From NCBI GenBank assembly GCA_934454125.1, contig CAKSFA010000004.1, forward strand, positions 1-64,000: a stretch of DNA of 64,000 nucleotides, read 5' to 3'. How positions within the stretch are numbered: position 1 is the first letter of the stretch; every line of letters begins with the position of its first letter. Made by a program: the position numbers and the translations under genes. The DNA is from an uncultured Eubacteriales bacterium. GTDB lineage: Bacteria > Bacillota > Clostridia > Oscillospirales > Acutalibacteraceae. The notes under the pieces were generated by a model that was not told the origin of the DNA, did no database searches, and was given only the letters and a program-made list of their open reading frames with translations. This document shows positions 52,867 through 61,915 of the stretch, piece by piece.

Positions 52867-54350
52867 AACAACAAGGAAAAGTCTGGCTGGTCGGCGCAGG
52901 TCCCGGCGATCTCTCCTTATTTACATTAAAAGGCAAAACTATACTGGAGCAAGCCCAGGTCGTTTTATACGATAACCTGGTCAGCCCCGACATTCTCAGC
53001 CTCATTCCCTCCAATGCACAACGCATCGACGTTGGCAAACGTGCCGGCAATCACCCCATCCCGCAAGAAGAGATCAACCATCTGCTGTTGCAAAAAGCAC
53101 AACAGGGTCTGCGCGTCGTTCGATTAAAAGGCGGCGATCCCTTTCTGTTCGGCCGCGGAGGCGAAGAACTTATGCTGCTCACACAGCATCAAATTCCCTT
53201 CGAAGTCGTTCCGGGCGTTTCCTCCGCGCTGGCCGTTCCTGCCTGCACCGGCATTCCTGTCACACACCGCGGCCTTGCTTCCTCTGTGCACATCATCACT
53301 GGGCACAAACAACAAAACCAACCCACAAATCTAGATTTCCCCATACTTGCCAAACTACAGGGCACACTGGTCTTCCTCATGGGCCTCTCCGAACTGGAAA
53401 CCATCTGCACCGGCCTGCAAAATGCCGGCATGCCCGGCACCACGCCCGCCGCTGTCATCTCGCGTGGCTCCACCGCACATCAGCAGCAAATCCTTTCTGA
53501 TCTGCAAACACTGCCACAACAGGCCGCAAATGCCAACCTACAACCCCCAGCAATCATTGTCATCGGCGCAGTCTGCACACTGGCAGAGCATCTGCACTGG
53601 AAAGATCTCCTGCCGCTTTCCCACAGTCATATTCTTGTCACAAGACCACGCACCGCCAGCTCCACGTTGGCACAACAACTGCGGCAATATGGCGCACAGG
53701 TCACTGAGCTCCCCGCCATCGCCATCGAATCCCTGCCAGACACCGCCGCACTGCACCGCCAACTGCAAACGCTCCACACCATCCACTGGATCGCCTTTAC
53801 CTCCCCCACCGCCGTCTCCCTCTTTTTCGATCACCTCAAATCCCAGCGCATCGACGTGCGCACGTTAACGCACATGCAGTTTGCCGCCGTTGGGCCGGCC
53901 ACACAGGCAGCCATCGAAGCCTACGGCATTTTCACCGCTTACACACCACCCACATACAACGCCCACGCACTTTTGCAAGGCCTTGCCAAAATCGTGCAAC
54001 CCAATCAAACGGTTCTTCTACCCCGTGCACAGGCAGGCGTTCCGCTCCCTCCCACCCCCTTTCCTCTCATCGACCTCCCCATCTACCGCACCATTCCCCA
54101 AGCGCTCCTCTCTCATTCCACCATAGATGCCACGGCCGTCGCCTTTGCCAGCGCCTCTGCTGTAAACGCCTTTTGCAGGGCTATACCGCTCCAAAACCGC
54201 GCACATCTAACTGCATACTGCATCGGCCCACAAACCGCCGCACAAGCCAAAACCAACGGCTTTGCAAGCTGTATCACCGCTCCTCAGGCAACCATTTCCG
54301 CGCTGGTACAAACCATTGTTCAAACCGAAACCACAAACAAAGGAGTATAA
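52863..54350 (+). CDS. cobA-hemD: Fused uroporphyrinogen-III methyltransferase and uroporphyrinogen-III synthase
   Basis: A 495-residue bifunctional enzyme. Residues 1-245 are the SUMT (CobA) domain that makes precorrin-2 (VWLVGAGPGDLSLFTLKGK, VVLYDNLVSPDIL, RLKGGDPFLFGRGGEE, VVPGVSSALAVPACTGIPVT). Residues about 255-495 are HemD (ILVTRPRTASSTLAQQLRQY, IAFTSPTAVSLFFDHL, FAAVGPATQAAIEAYG). This fusion is common in Clostridia. It sits between hemC and hemB and starts within the hemC stop (ATGA). Confidence 0.94.
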   Translation: MKQQGKVWLVGAGPGDLSLFTLKGKTILEQAQVVLYDNLVSPDILSLIPSNAQRIDVGKRAGNHPIPQEEINHLLLQKAQQGLRVVRLKGGDPFLFGRGGEELMLLTQHQIPFEVVPGVSSALAVPACTGIPVTHRGLASSVHIITGHKQQNQPTNLDFPILAKLQGTLVFLMGLSELETICTGLQNAGMPGTTPAAVISRGSTAHQQQILSDLQTLPQQAANANLQPPAIIVIGAVCTLAEHLHWKDLLPLSHSHILVTRPRTASSTLAQQLRQYGAQVTELPAIAIESLPDTAALHRQLQTLHTIHWIAFTSPTAVSLFFDHLKSQRIDVRTLTHMQFAAVGPATQAAIEAYGIFTAYTPPTYNAHALLQGLAKIVQPNQTVLLPRAQAGVPLPPTPFPLIDLPIYRTIPQALLSHSTIDATAVAFASASAVNAFCRAIPLQNRAHLTAYCIGPQTAAQAKTNGFASCITAPQATISALVQTIVQTETTNKGV

Positions 54351-54352
54351 CC

Positions 54353-55336
54353 ATGCAATTACTGCACCGAAGCCGCCGACTCCGCACAACACCCGTTCTG
54401 CGCGAGCTTGTGCGTGAAACACGCTGTTCCAAATCCTCGCTCATCTACCCGCTCTTTATCCAAGAGGGTCACAACATTCAAGCAGAAATCCCCGCAATGC
54501 CAGGGCAGTTCCGCTATTCACCGGACCGCCTCCCCTTTGCACTTGAGCAGCTTGCAAAACTGGGCATCCGCAGCGTGCTGCTGTTTGGCATTCCATTACA
54601 CAAAGATCCGCAAGCCCACAGTGCTTATGCAGAAAACGGTGTCATCCAAACCGCCCTGCAAACCGCCAAACAAGCCTTCCCACAGTTCTGTTACATCACC
54701 GATGTCTGCCTGTGTGAATACACCTCACACGGCCACTGCGGCATGCTCAGCGGAGAAACCGTCGATAACGATGCCACCTTGCCCTTGCTTGCCAAAACAG
54801 CGCTGTCCCACGTGCAAGCCGGCGCAGATATCGTCGCTCCCTCCGACATGATGGACGGCCGCATCGCCGCAATCCGCACCGAGTTAGATTCCCACGGCTT
54901 TACGCAGATCCCAATTCTGTCCTACTCGGTCAAATATGCCTCCGCATTTTATGGTCCCTTTCGGCAAGCCGCAGATTCCGCCCCCGCCTTTGGCGACCGC
55001 AAAACATATCAGATGGATTACCACAACCGAAAAGAAGCCATCAAAAAAGCAGAACAAGATCTTGCGCAAGGCGCCGACATGTTGATGGTCAAACCGGCAA
55101 TGGCCTATCTCGATATCGTGCGAGAGCTTGCCGACCGCTTCACCGTTCCCATCGCAGCATACAGCGTCAGCGGTGAATATTCGATGATCCAATCTGCCGC
55201 AGCCGCCGGTCTCATCGACAAAACCGCCATGATCTGCGAAACCGCCGTAGCCGCATACCGCGCCGGTGCAAACATTCTCATTTCCTACTTTGCCAAAGAG
55301 CTGGCACAATGCATCGACGAAGGGAGAATCGGCTAA
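54353..55336 (+). CDS. hemB: Porphobilinogen synthase (5-aminolevulinate dehydratase), zinc type
   Basis: Condenses two 5-aminolevulinates. The 327-residue protein has the zinc-site cysteines in TDVCLCEYTSHGHCG and the Schiff-base lysines in ILSYSVKYASAFYGPFR and LMVKPAMAYLDIVRE. The ATG at 54353 has AGGAG upstream. Its last base is shared with the ATG of the next small frame (TAATG). About 95 bp of its 3' end are copied twice downstream. Confidence 0.95.
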   Translation: MQLLHRSRRLRTTPVLRELVRETRCSKSSLIYPLFIQEGHNIQAEIPAMPGQFRYSPDRLPFALEQLAKLGIRSVLLFGIPLHKDPQAHSAYAENGVIQTALQTAKQAFPQFCYITDVCLCEYTSHGHCGMLSGETVDNDATLPLLAKTALSHVQAGADIVAPSDMMDGRIAAIRTELDSHGFTQIPILSYSVKYASAFYGPFRQAADSAPAFGDRKTYQMDYHNRKEAIKKAEQDLAQGADMLMVKPAMAYLDIVRELADRFTVPIAAYSVSGEYSMIQSAAAAGLIDKTAMICETAVAAYRAGANILISYFAKELAQCIDEGRIG

Positions 55337-55479
55337 TGCCCCACCCCAAAGCTCTTTTCACACGCGCTCAACAAGCCATGCCCAGCAGCGCCACCCGCAC
55401 CAATTCCGGCACCAACATACTCCTTCCCCGCTTTACCAAAAACCTAGCACAATCCACCAACGAAAGGAGCATCAGCTAA
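55336..55479 (+). CDS. Small chimeric reading frame, copy A of a hemB/hemL junction duplication
   Basis: A 47-codon frame, ATG to TAA. Residues 1-15 (MPHPKALFTRAQQAM) match the start of HemL. From about residue 20 on (TNSGTNILLPRFTKNLAQST...) it resembles the HemB C-terminus, which ends GANILISYFAKELAQC and IDEGRIG. It begins inside the hemB stop (TAATG) and ends in the same overlap with copy B, and AAAGGAG lies before the next start. I infer a duplicated junction segment that stayed open. Whether a peptide is made or functional is unknown. Confidence 0.55.
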   Translation: MPHPKALFTRAQQAMPSSATRTNSGTNILLPRFTKNLAQSTNERSIS

Positions 55480-55667
55480 TGCCCCACTCCACATCTCTAT
55501 TCACACGAGCACAACGGGTCATGCACGACAACGCCACCTGCACCAATTCCGGCGCACACACGTTCTTTCCTCACTTGACCAAAAATCCAGCACAATCCAC
55601 CAACGAAAGGAGCATCGGCTAATGCCCCACTCCACATCTCTATTCACACGAGCACAACGGGTCATGC
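55446..55667. repeat. Direct repeat, 143-bp period, at the hemB-hemL junction
   Basis: Segment 55446-55524 and segment 55589-55667 (79 bp each) are identical apart from one base and are offset by 143 bp. An older, diverged copy is recognisable in the hemB 3' end (about 55242-55336). Each unit contains the end of hemB, a Shine-Dalgarno sequence and the start of hemL. Confidence 0.85.
55479..55622 (+). CDS. Small chimeric reading frame, copy B of a hemB/hemL junction duplication
   Basis: A second 47-codon frame. The first 46 bases are identical to the start of hemL (MPHSTSLFTRAQRVM); the remainder is HemB-tail-like (TNSGAHTFFPHLTKNPAQST...). It overlaps both copy A and hemL by one base. Copies A and B share about 60% of residues, with no length change. 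A 79-bp stretch across the A/B boundary (55446-55524) recurs across the B/hemL boundary (55589-55667) with one mismatch. Function unknown. Confidence 0.55.
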   Translation: MPHSTSLFTRAQRVMHDNATCTNSGAHTFFPHLTKNPAQSTNERSIG

Positions 55668-56911
55668 CCGGCGGGGTCAACAGCCCCGTACGCGCCTTTG
55701 GACAAACAGGCCTCACCCCTCGTTTCATCGCTAAAGCCAACGGTGCCACCCTCACCGATGTTGACGGCAACACTTATCTTGATTGTGTCAACTCATTCGG
55801 TCCGGCAATTCTGGGGCACAACCATCCCAAAATCACACAGGCTATCACACAAGCAGTGCAAAACGGCACAAGTTTTGGTGCCTGCACCCAAGCAGAAGTA
55901 GAGATGGCCGAGCTGATCACCAGCCTAGTTCCCTCCGTTGAAATGATTCGTATGGTCAATTCCGGCACCGAAGCGGTCATGAGTGCCATTCGTACTGCAA
56001 GAGGGTATACCGGCCGCAACAAAATTCTCAAATTTGCCGGATGCTACCATGGTCATTGTGACACAATGTTGGTCAAAGCTGGTTCCGGTGCTATGACCAC
56101 CGGTATACCCAACAGTGCCGGCGTACCATCCGGTTGCACGCAAGACACATTGGTCGCCAATTATAACGATTCTGTGAACACAGTGCATTTTTTTGATGTT
56201 TATGGTCCCGAAATCGCCGCAATTGTACTCGAACCAGTCGCTGCAAACATGGGTGTTGTCCTGCCTGACCCACAGTTTCTTTCCACTCTTCGCACACTGT
56301 GCGACCAGTACGGCGCCCTGCTCATTTTTGATGAAGTAATTACCGGTTTTCGCCTAGGGCTTGGCGGAGCACAGGCCCATTTTGGCATTACTCCCGACCT
56401 TACAACCTTTGGCAAAATCATTGGCGCCGGCCTGCCTGTAGGCGCATACGGCGGCAAACGAGAGATCATGCAAACCGTTGCCCCGCTTGGTTCTGTCTAC
56501 CAAGCCGGCACGCTCAGCGGCAATCCCGTGGCAATGGCAGCCGGCCTGGCACAATTGACTGAACTGAAAGAAAACCCGCAGATCTACACACATCTCAACA
56601 CACTTGGCGAGCGCCTGCGCAGCGGTCTTCAAGCAATCCTAACACAGTTTGGCAAGCCATACACTGTCACCGGTATCGGCTCACTCTGTTGCCTGTTTTT
56701 CACACCACAACCTGTAATAGATTACGACACAGCAAGCGCTGCAAACACCGCACAATACGCCGCTTTTTTCCGGCATATGCTGCGCTGTGGCATTTATCTT
56801 GCACCGTCACAGTTTGAGGCAATTTTCCTTTCAAACGCACATACGCAAGCCAATATCGACAAAATTTTACACGCAGCATACACCTTTTTTGAAACTGAAA
56901 CAAATACCTAA
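55622..56911 (+). CDS. hemL: Glutamate-1-semialdehyde 2,1-aminomutase
   Basis: PLP enzyme making 5-aminolevulinate, the second C5-pathway step. The 429-residue protein starts MPHSTSLFTRAQRVMPGGVN. It has GPAILGHNHPKITQAI, MVNSGTEAVMSAIRTARGYT, LIFDEVITGFRLGLGGAQ and the PLP lysine in TTFGKIIGAGLPVGAYGG. AAAGGAG precedes the ATG. Normal length; it is coupled to the small frame upstream by TAATG. Confidence 0.95.
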   Translation: MPHSTSLFTRAQRVMPGGVNSPVRAFGQTGLTPRFIAKANGATLTDVDGNTYLDCVNSFGPAILGHNHPKITQAITQAVQNGTSFGACTQAEVEMAELITSLVPSVEMIRMVNSGTEAVMSAIRTARGYTGRNKILKFAGCYHGHCDTMLVKAGSGAMTTGIPNSAGVPSGCTQDTLVANYNDSVNTVHFFDVYGPEIAAIVLEPVAANMGVVLPDPQFLSTLRTLCDQYGALLIFDEVITGFRLGLGGAQAHFGITPDLTTFGKIIGAGLPVGAYGGKREIMQTVAPLGSVYQAGTLSGNPVAMAAGLAQLTELKENPQIYTHLNTLGERLRSGLQAILTQFGKPYTVTGIGSLCCLFFTPQPVIDYDTASAANTAQYAAFFRHMLRCGIYLAPSQFEAIFLSNAHTQANIDKILHAAYTFFETETNT

Positions 56912-56923
56912 CGGAGGGATGAT

Positions 56924-58156
56924 ATGAAACAAATTTTCTGCATCGGCATCGGGCTGGGCAACCCACAAACCTTGACCATACAAGCAAAAGATGCGGTCGA
57001 ATCATGCGATTTGCTCATCGGCGCAAATCGCATGCTAGCTGCGTTTGATTACCACCCATGTGCCACATATTCCTCCTATCAAACGGCAGAAATCTGCACT
57101 TATATCACCCAAAACCCGCAGTATCAAACTATCGGTCTGCTCTTTTCCGGCGATACCGGCTTTTATAGCGGCGCAAAGGCATTCACAGAACAATTCTCCC
57201 AGCATGCTCAAAGCAAAGACTATCAACTGACCCATATCTGCGGCATCAGCAGTCTATCGTATTTCTGCGCCAAACTGCAAACGCCTTGGGACGATGCTGC
57301 CATTTTAACCCTGCACGGCAGAGAAACTCCGTGGCTCTCCACCATACAAACGCACCGAAAAACCTTTTTGCTAACAGGCGGCGCGTTTCCGGTGCAAACC
57401 ATTTGCCGCACCTTGTGCGAATACGGTCTGGAGTATGCCGCTGTATCGGTAGGCAGCAATTTATCCTATGAAAACGAGTCAATTATACACGGTTCAGCGC
57501 AAGAGCTGACTCAGCGCGACTTTCCGCAGTTAAGCGTCATGCTCATCGAGCATAACGCACAACCACCTCTGGTAAGCTGCGGCCTGCCCGACGAAGCGTT
57601 TATACGCGGAAAGGTGCCTATGACTAAAAGTGAAGTGCGGGCATTGGTTCTCTCAAAACTGGCACTACGCGCACAAGATATCGTATACGACATCGGCGCG
57701 GGCACCGGCTCAATTGCAGTAGAAATTGCTCTGCAAATTCCAAACAGCTGCGTTTATGCCATCGAGCGTAACCCCGAAGCACTCGATCTGATCGCACAAA
57801 ACAAACTGCAGTTTTGTGCACAAGCACTGCAAATCGTTAGTGGCACCGCACCGCAAACACTGGTAGACTTACCCGCCCCCACCAAGGCATTCATCGGGGG
57901 CAGCGGCGGTAATTTACGCGAAATTTTCACCTGTTTGCTTGAAAAAAATCCCATCGTACGCTTTGTCATTACAGCAATTTCTCTTGAAACTTTAACGCAA
58001 ACACTAAAATTTTTTCAGGAACTGGAAATTCCCGTGCTGGACATCACACAGGCCAGCATTGCCAAAGCGCGCAAAATGGGGGGCTATCACATGATGATGG
58101 GGCAAAACCCTGTTTATCTAATCACCGCACAGCGCAACAAGGAGACTACACAATGA
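56924..58156 (+). CDS. cbiET: Cobalt-precorrin-7 C5-methyltransferase / cobalt-precorrin-6B C15-methyltransferase (CbiE-CbiT fusion)
   Basis: Fused methyltransferase and decarboxylating methyltransferase of 410 residues, as in CobL. The N-terminal CbiE domain (about 1-205) has IGIGLGNPQTLTIQAKDAV, LLIGANRMLAAF and LLFSGDTGFYSGAKAF. The C-terminal CbiT domain (about 215-400) has IRGKVPMTKSEVRALVLSKL, the SAM motif VYDIGAGTGSIAVEIAL and AFIGGSGGNLREIF. It overlaps cbiA by four bases. The expected neighbour cbiC (precorrin-8X methylmutase) is not found in this window. Confidence 0.94.
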   Translation: MKQIFCIGIGLGNPQTLTIQAKDAVESCDLLIGANRMLAAFDYHPCATYSSYQTAEICTYITQNPQYQTIGLLFSGDTGFYSGAKAFTEQFSQHAQSKDYQLTHICGISSLSYFCAKLQTPWDDAAILTLHGRETPWLSTIQTHRKTFLLTGGAFPVQTICRTLCEYGLEYAAVSVGSNLSYENESIIHGSAQELTQRDFPQLSVMLIEHNAQPPLVSCGLPDEAFIRGKVPMTKSEVRALVLSKLALRAQDIVYDIGAGTGSIAVEIALQIPNSCVYAIERNPEALDLIAQNKLQFCAQALQIVSGTAPQTLVDLPAPTKAFIGGSGGNLREIFTCLLEKNPIVRFVITAISLETLTQTLKFFQELEIPVLDITQASIAKARKMGGYHMMMGQNPVYLITAQRNKETTQ

Positions 58157-59523
58157 AGTTACCAAGACTACTACTATGCGCCCCTTCCAGCGGCAGTGGA
58201 AAAACAACCGTAACCTGTGGCTTACTGCAAGCATTCATCAATCATGGCCAACGGGTTTCTGCTTTTAAATGCGGGCCTGATTTTATTGATCCCATGTTTC
58301 ATAGTCAGGCAATCGGTGCGCCCGCCGGCAATCTAGATCCCTTTTTGATGACAGAACAGATCATGTGCCACCTGTTATGCAAAAATAGCGCACAGGCCGA
58401 ACTGGCAGTGCTTGAGGGTGTGATGGGGTATTACGACGGCCTAGGCGGCAACACCACGCAGGCCAGCACCTATTCTGTTGCCTGCGCCACACAAACCCCC
58501 GCTGTTTTGGTTGTCAATGCCAAAGGGCTCTCTACTTCTGCCGTTGCACTCACCGCAGGCTTCTGTAATTACACTACTCCTCATACCATCTCTGGCGTAA
58601 TCTTTAACCAAATTTCTCCCATGCTTTATCCCCGTCTAAAAGAACTGGTGGAAACACAGTTACCCGTGCGGGTATACGGCTATCTGCCTCTTATGCCTGC
58701 ATTGACACTCCAAAGCCGTCAATTGGGTCTGATTCCCGCGCATGAGCTTCCGCAGATTCAACACAAATTACAGCAGTTGGCTGCACAAACTGCTCAGACT
58801 ATTGATCTGCAAGGCTTGCTACAGCTTGCCGCCACAGCCCCAGAATTAGAAGATAACACACCATTCACCATGCCACCATCCAAACAACACATCAAAATTG
58901 CCGTTGCACAGGACAATGCTTTCTGCTTTCATTACCGAGATAATTTTGCTTTGCTCAGGCAACTTGGTGCAGAGCTTATTCCCTTCTCTCCGCTGCAAGA
59001 CAGAACTCTGCCGCCTAATATTCACGGGCTAATGCTGGGCGGCGGCTATGCCGATCTGTACGCCGATGCTTTGCATGAAAACCGCACCATGCACCAAAAC
59101 ATCTATTCTGCTTTAAAATCAGGTCTACCATGCATTGCTCAGGGTAGCGGATTTTCCTATCTGCACCAAAGTATGGCGAATCCACAGGGCATCCACAAAG
59201 AAATGACTGGTTTTTTACCAGGCTCTGTGCATACCGAGAAAACCCTGCAACATTTTGGTTATTTTACACTCACAGCACAACAAAACACCCTATTATTATC
59301 AAAAACAGAATCCATGCCCATTCATGAATTCCACTATCAGCGCAGTAATCATGCAGGCAATGCCTGCATTGCTATAAAACCGCGCAGCGGCGCAACACAC
59401 GCTTGCATTCAAGCCCTGAAAAATACTTGGGCTGGCTTTGCCCATCTACATTTTTATTCCGCCCCATACACCGCACAGCGTTTTGTTTCCGCCTGCCACC
59501 AACAACAGGAGGACTGCATATGA
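58153..59523 (+). CDS. cbiA: Cobyrinate a,c-diamide synthase CbiA, with altered glutaminase site
   Basis: ATP-dependent amidation of the a and c side chains. The 456-residue protein has the P-loop domain (LLLCAPSSGSGKTTVTCGLL, FKCGPDFIDPMFH, LEGVMGYYDGLGG) and a C-terminal class I glutamine-amidotransferase fold (IHGLMLGGGYADLYADAL, GFLPGSVHTEK, HLHFYSAP with the histidine). Where the family has the nucleophile cysteine (consensus AECGGLMYL), this protein reads AQGSGFSYL, with Gly at 331. It may depend on free ammonia or on another amidotransferase. The synthetase domain looks intact. It overlaps cobT by four bases. Confidence 0.9.
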   Translation: MKLPRLLLCAPSSGSGKTTVTCGLLQAFINHGQRVSAFKCGPDFIDPMFHSQAIGAPAGNLDPFLMTEQIMCHLLCKNSAQAELAVLEGVMGYYDGLGGNTTQASTYSVACATQTPAVLVVNAKGLSTSAVALTAGFCNYTTPHTISGVIFNQISPMLYPRLKELVETQLPVRVYGYLPLMPALTLQSRQLGLIPAHELPQIQHKLQQLAAQTAQTIDLQGLLQLAATAPELEDNTPFTMPPSKQHIKIAVAQDNAFCFHYRDNFALLRQLGAELIPFSPLQDRTLPPNIHGLMLGGGYADLYADALHENRTMHQNIYSALKSGLPCIAQGSGFSYLHQSMANPQGIHKEMTGFLPGSVHTEKTLQHFGYFTLTAQQNTLLLSKTESMPIHEFHYQRSNHAGNACIAIKPRSGATHACIQALKNTWAGFAHLHFYSAPYTAQRFVSACHQQQEDCI

Positions 59524-60584
59524 ACCATTTACAAACACAACTTGATCAGATTCAACCGCTGCACCAGCATGCCATGAAACTGGCACAGCAGCGTTGGAAC
59601 AGCATCGCCAAACCAATCAACGGCCTGGGACTGCTGGAGCAAGTCATCACACAAATTGCAGGTATCACCGGCAACTCCAAAATTGAACTTTCACGTCGCT
59701 GTGCCGTTGTGTTCTGCGCAGATCACGGCATTGTTGCAGAAGGTATCTCTCAAACCGGGCAGGAGGTCACTACACTGGTTGCCAAGCGTCTTGCCTCCTC
59801 ATCACACACCACACTCACCATTATGGCAAACAGCGCCGGTGCAGACGTACTCCCGGTTGATATCGGCATTTCACAAACGGCGCAAATCACAGGACTCCTC
59901 AATCACAAAATTGCTTTGGGTACACAAAATTTTTTGCACCAACCTGCTATGACGCTCGATCAGGCACTTGCCGCTCTGCAAACTGGCATTACACTGGCTG
60001 GTCAATTTAAAAAACAAGGCTACCATCTGCTTGCAGCGGGAGAAATGGGCATTGGCAACACTACCTCTGCCGCAGCCATTACAAGTGTTCTGTTGCAAAA
60101 ACCACCCAAACAAGTCACCGGCAAAGGTGCAGGGTTATCCGCGACACAGTTGGCACACAAAATTTCAGTCATTGAACAAGCGTTATCTATGCACACCCCA
60201 GATCCCAACGACCCCCTTGACATACTGTGCAAGGTCGGAGGATTTGACATCGCCGGCATGGTAGGACTATTCTTAGGCGGCGGCATTTATCGAATTCCTA
60301 TTCTGATTGATGGCTTAATTTCCAGCACAGCAGCACTGCTAGCTGCCACACTTTGCCCAGCTATTATACCGCACCTCATCGCTACGCATATTTCAGCCGA
60401 ACCTGCAGCGGCTATGATTCTACAACGTTTGAGACTTACACCACTCCTCTGCTGTAACTTGGCGCTGGGCGAAGCCACCGGTGCAATCGCCACACTTCCC
60501 CTGCTTGACATGGCTCTACAAGTCTACCAAAAGATGGACACCTTTACACAGTTTCAGATGCAACCCTATCAGCCTTTATCTTAA
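59520..60584 (+). CDS. cobT: Nicotinate-nucleotide-dimethylbenzimidazole phosphoribosyltransferase
   Basis: Activates the lower-ligand base as its alpha-riboside phosphate. The 354-residue protein has WNSIAKPINGLGLLEQVITQ, VVFCADHGIVAEGISQTGQE, AAGEMGIGNTTSAAAIT, KVGGFDIAGMVGLFLGG and LALGEATGAIA with the catalytic glutamate. The ATG at 59520 has AGGAGG upstream. It overlaps cobU by one base. Confidence 0.94.
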   Translation: MNHLQTQLDQIQPLHQHAMKLAQQRWNSIAKPINGLGLLEQVITQIAGITGNSKIELSRRCAVVFCADHGIVAEGISQTGQEVTTLVAKRLASSSHTTLTIMANSAGADVLPVDIGISQTAQITGLLNHKIALGTQNFLHQPAMTLDQALAALQTGITLAGQFKKQGYHLLAAGEMGIGNTTSAAAITSVLLQKPPKQVTGKGAGLSATQLAHKISVIEQALSMHTPDPNDPLDILCKVGGFDIAGMVGLFLGGGIYRIPILIDGLISSTAALLAATLCPAIIPHLIATHISAEPAAAMILQRLRLTPLLCCNLALGEATGAIATLPLLDMALQVYQKMDTFTQFQMQPYQPLS

Positions 60585-61135
60585 TGAAAGAAAGCAGTGA
60601 CACAATGCAAATCTTCGTCTATGGCGGCGCAGCTAGCGGAAAATCAGAATATGCCGAACAGCTTGCAGTCAAGATTGCCAAAAAGGCAAACGCACCTCTG
60701 GTTTACCTTGCCACATTATACGCACACGATGCCGAAAGTCAACAACGCATTGCACGGCACCAACAGCAGCGAGCCGCACAACATTTTCTCACAGTCGAAG
60801 CGCCCTTCGCGATCGATAAACTCACCCTTCCGCCAGACAGCGTTGTCCTGTTGGAATGTTTATCCACCCTTCTGGCAAATGAGTTATTCCTACGCAAAAA
60901 CAATACTTATAATTCCGCTGCACTGCTGCAAAACATCTCAGCATTAGAGAAAAATTGCCATGCCTGCATCCTGGTTTCCAACAGCGTCTTCAGCGATGGC
61001 ACCACCTATGATCCTCAAACAACCCATTATTTGACTGAGTTAGGCTTTTTGCATCAAGCAATCTGCCATACCGCAGACCAAATCTACGAAGTTGTCTGTG
61101 GAATTCCAATCCAATACCGAAAGGAGAAGTGCTGA
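60584..61135 (+). CDS. cobU: Adenosylcobinamide kinase/guanylyltransferase-like protein CobU, first copy
   Basis: Phosphorylates and guanylylates adenosylcobinamide. The 183-residue protein has the P-loop FVYGGAASGKSEYAEQLA and the segment QQRIARHQQQRAAQHF, whose histidine is the guanylyl-acceptor type. LLECLSTLLANEL follows. The region that normally reads SNEVGxGIVP is SNSVFSDG here, so part of the usual signature is lost. The ATG at 60584 overlaps the cobT stop (TAATG); an ATG seven codons later (60605) fits the family start equally well and neither has a strong ribosome binding site. Confidence 0.82.
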   Translation: MKESSDTMQIFVYGGAASGKSEYAEQLAVKIAKKANAPLVYLATLYAHDAESQQRIARHQQQRAAQHFLTVEAPFAIDKLTLPPDSVVLLECLSTLLANELFLRKNNTYNSAALLQNISALEKNCHACILVSNSVFSDGTTYDPQTTHYLTELGFLHQAICHTADQIYEVVCGIPIQYRKEKC

Positions 61136-61914
61136 TGCGTATTCTGCGCAGCTTTTGCATTGCACTTGGTATGTATTCCATTCTCCCTGTTCCAAAACTC
61201 TCATGGAAACCACAGGATATGCGCTATTCACTGTGTTTCTTGCCGATTGTCGGCTTGTTGATTGGTCTTTTGGGGCTGGGCTGGTTCTTTCTGTGCCAAT
61301 GGCTTCACATCGGTACCGTATTGTTTGCCTGTGGTCTTACCGCTCTACCGTTGCTGCTCAGCGGCGGCCTGCATTTCGATGGCTATTGCGACACAATCGA
61401 TGCCCTCAGTTCTCGCCAGCCAACAGCACAAAAGCTCAAAATTCTGCAAGACCCGCACATCGGCACTTTTGCCGTATTGTTTGCAGGGTTATATTTGCTG
61501 CTATACACCGGCTGTACCACGCAGCTTTCAGACAATTTGCCCGCTGTGCTGCTGGTTCTGTGTTCATTCGTACTATCGCGCAGTCTCGGCGGCTTTGCAG
61601 CCGTTGTATTTCCCAGCGCCAAACCACAAGGCCTGCTGCAAACGTTTCAAAATAGTGCACAAAAATACACCGCCATCACTATAAACATTGCAATCTTTGC
61701 TGTTACCTCTGTTGCGATGTGCTCCATCCAATGGTTTATCTCTCTTTTTGCCTTGGGTGGTGCGCTACTAACTCTACTATATATCAAACGTATGTGCCGG
61801 CGACAATTTGGTGGCATCACTGGCGACATTGCCGGCTATCTCATCACCTTGTGCGAGCTAATTTCCTTAATCGGTATTACCTTCGGCAGTCTACTAGAAA
61901 GGGCGGTGTTTTAA
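61135..61914 (+). CDS. cobS: Adenosylcobinamide-GDP ribazoletransferase (cobalamin synthase)
   Basis: Membrane enzyme that joins the activated lower ligand to adenosylcobinamide-GDP. The 259-residue protein has six or seven hydrophobic segments. The N-terminal RSFCIALGMYSILPVPKL and the acidic metal motif LSGGLHFDGYCDTIDALSS are typical, as is GGITGDIAGYLITLCEL near the C-terminus. The ATG at 61135 has AAGGAG eight bases upstream and overlaps the cobU stop. Confidence 0.93.
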   Translation: MRILRSFCIALGMYSILPVPKLSWKPQDMRYSLCFLPIVGLLIGLLGLGWFFLCQWLHIGTVLFACGLTALPLLLSGGLHFDGYCDTIDALSSRQPTAQKLKILQDPHIGTFAVLFAGLYLLLYTGCTTQLSDNLPAVLLVLCSFVLSRSLGGFAAVVFPSAKPQGLLQTFQNSAQKYTAITINIAIFAVTSVAMCSIQWFISLFALGGALLTLLYIKRMCRRQFGGITGDIAGYLITLCELISLIGITFGSLLERAVF

Positions 61915-61915
61915 T

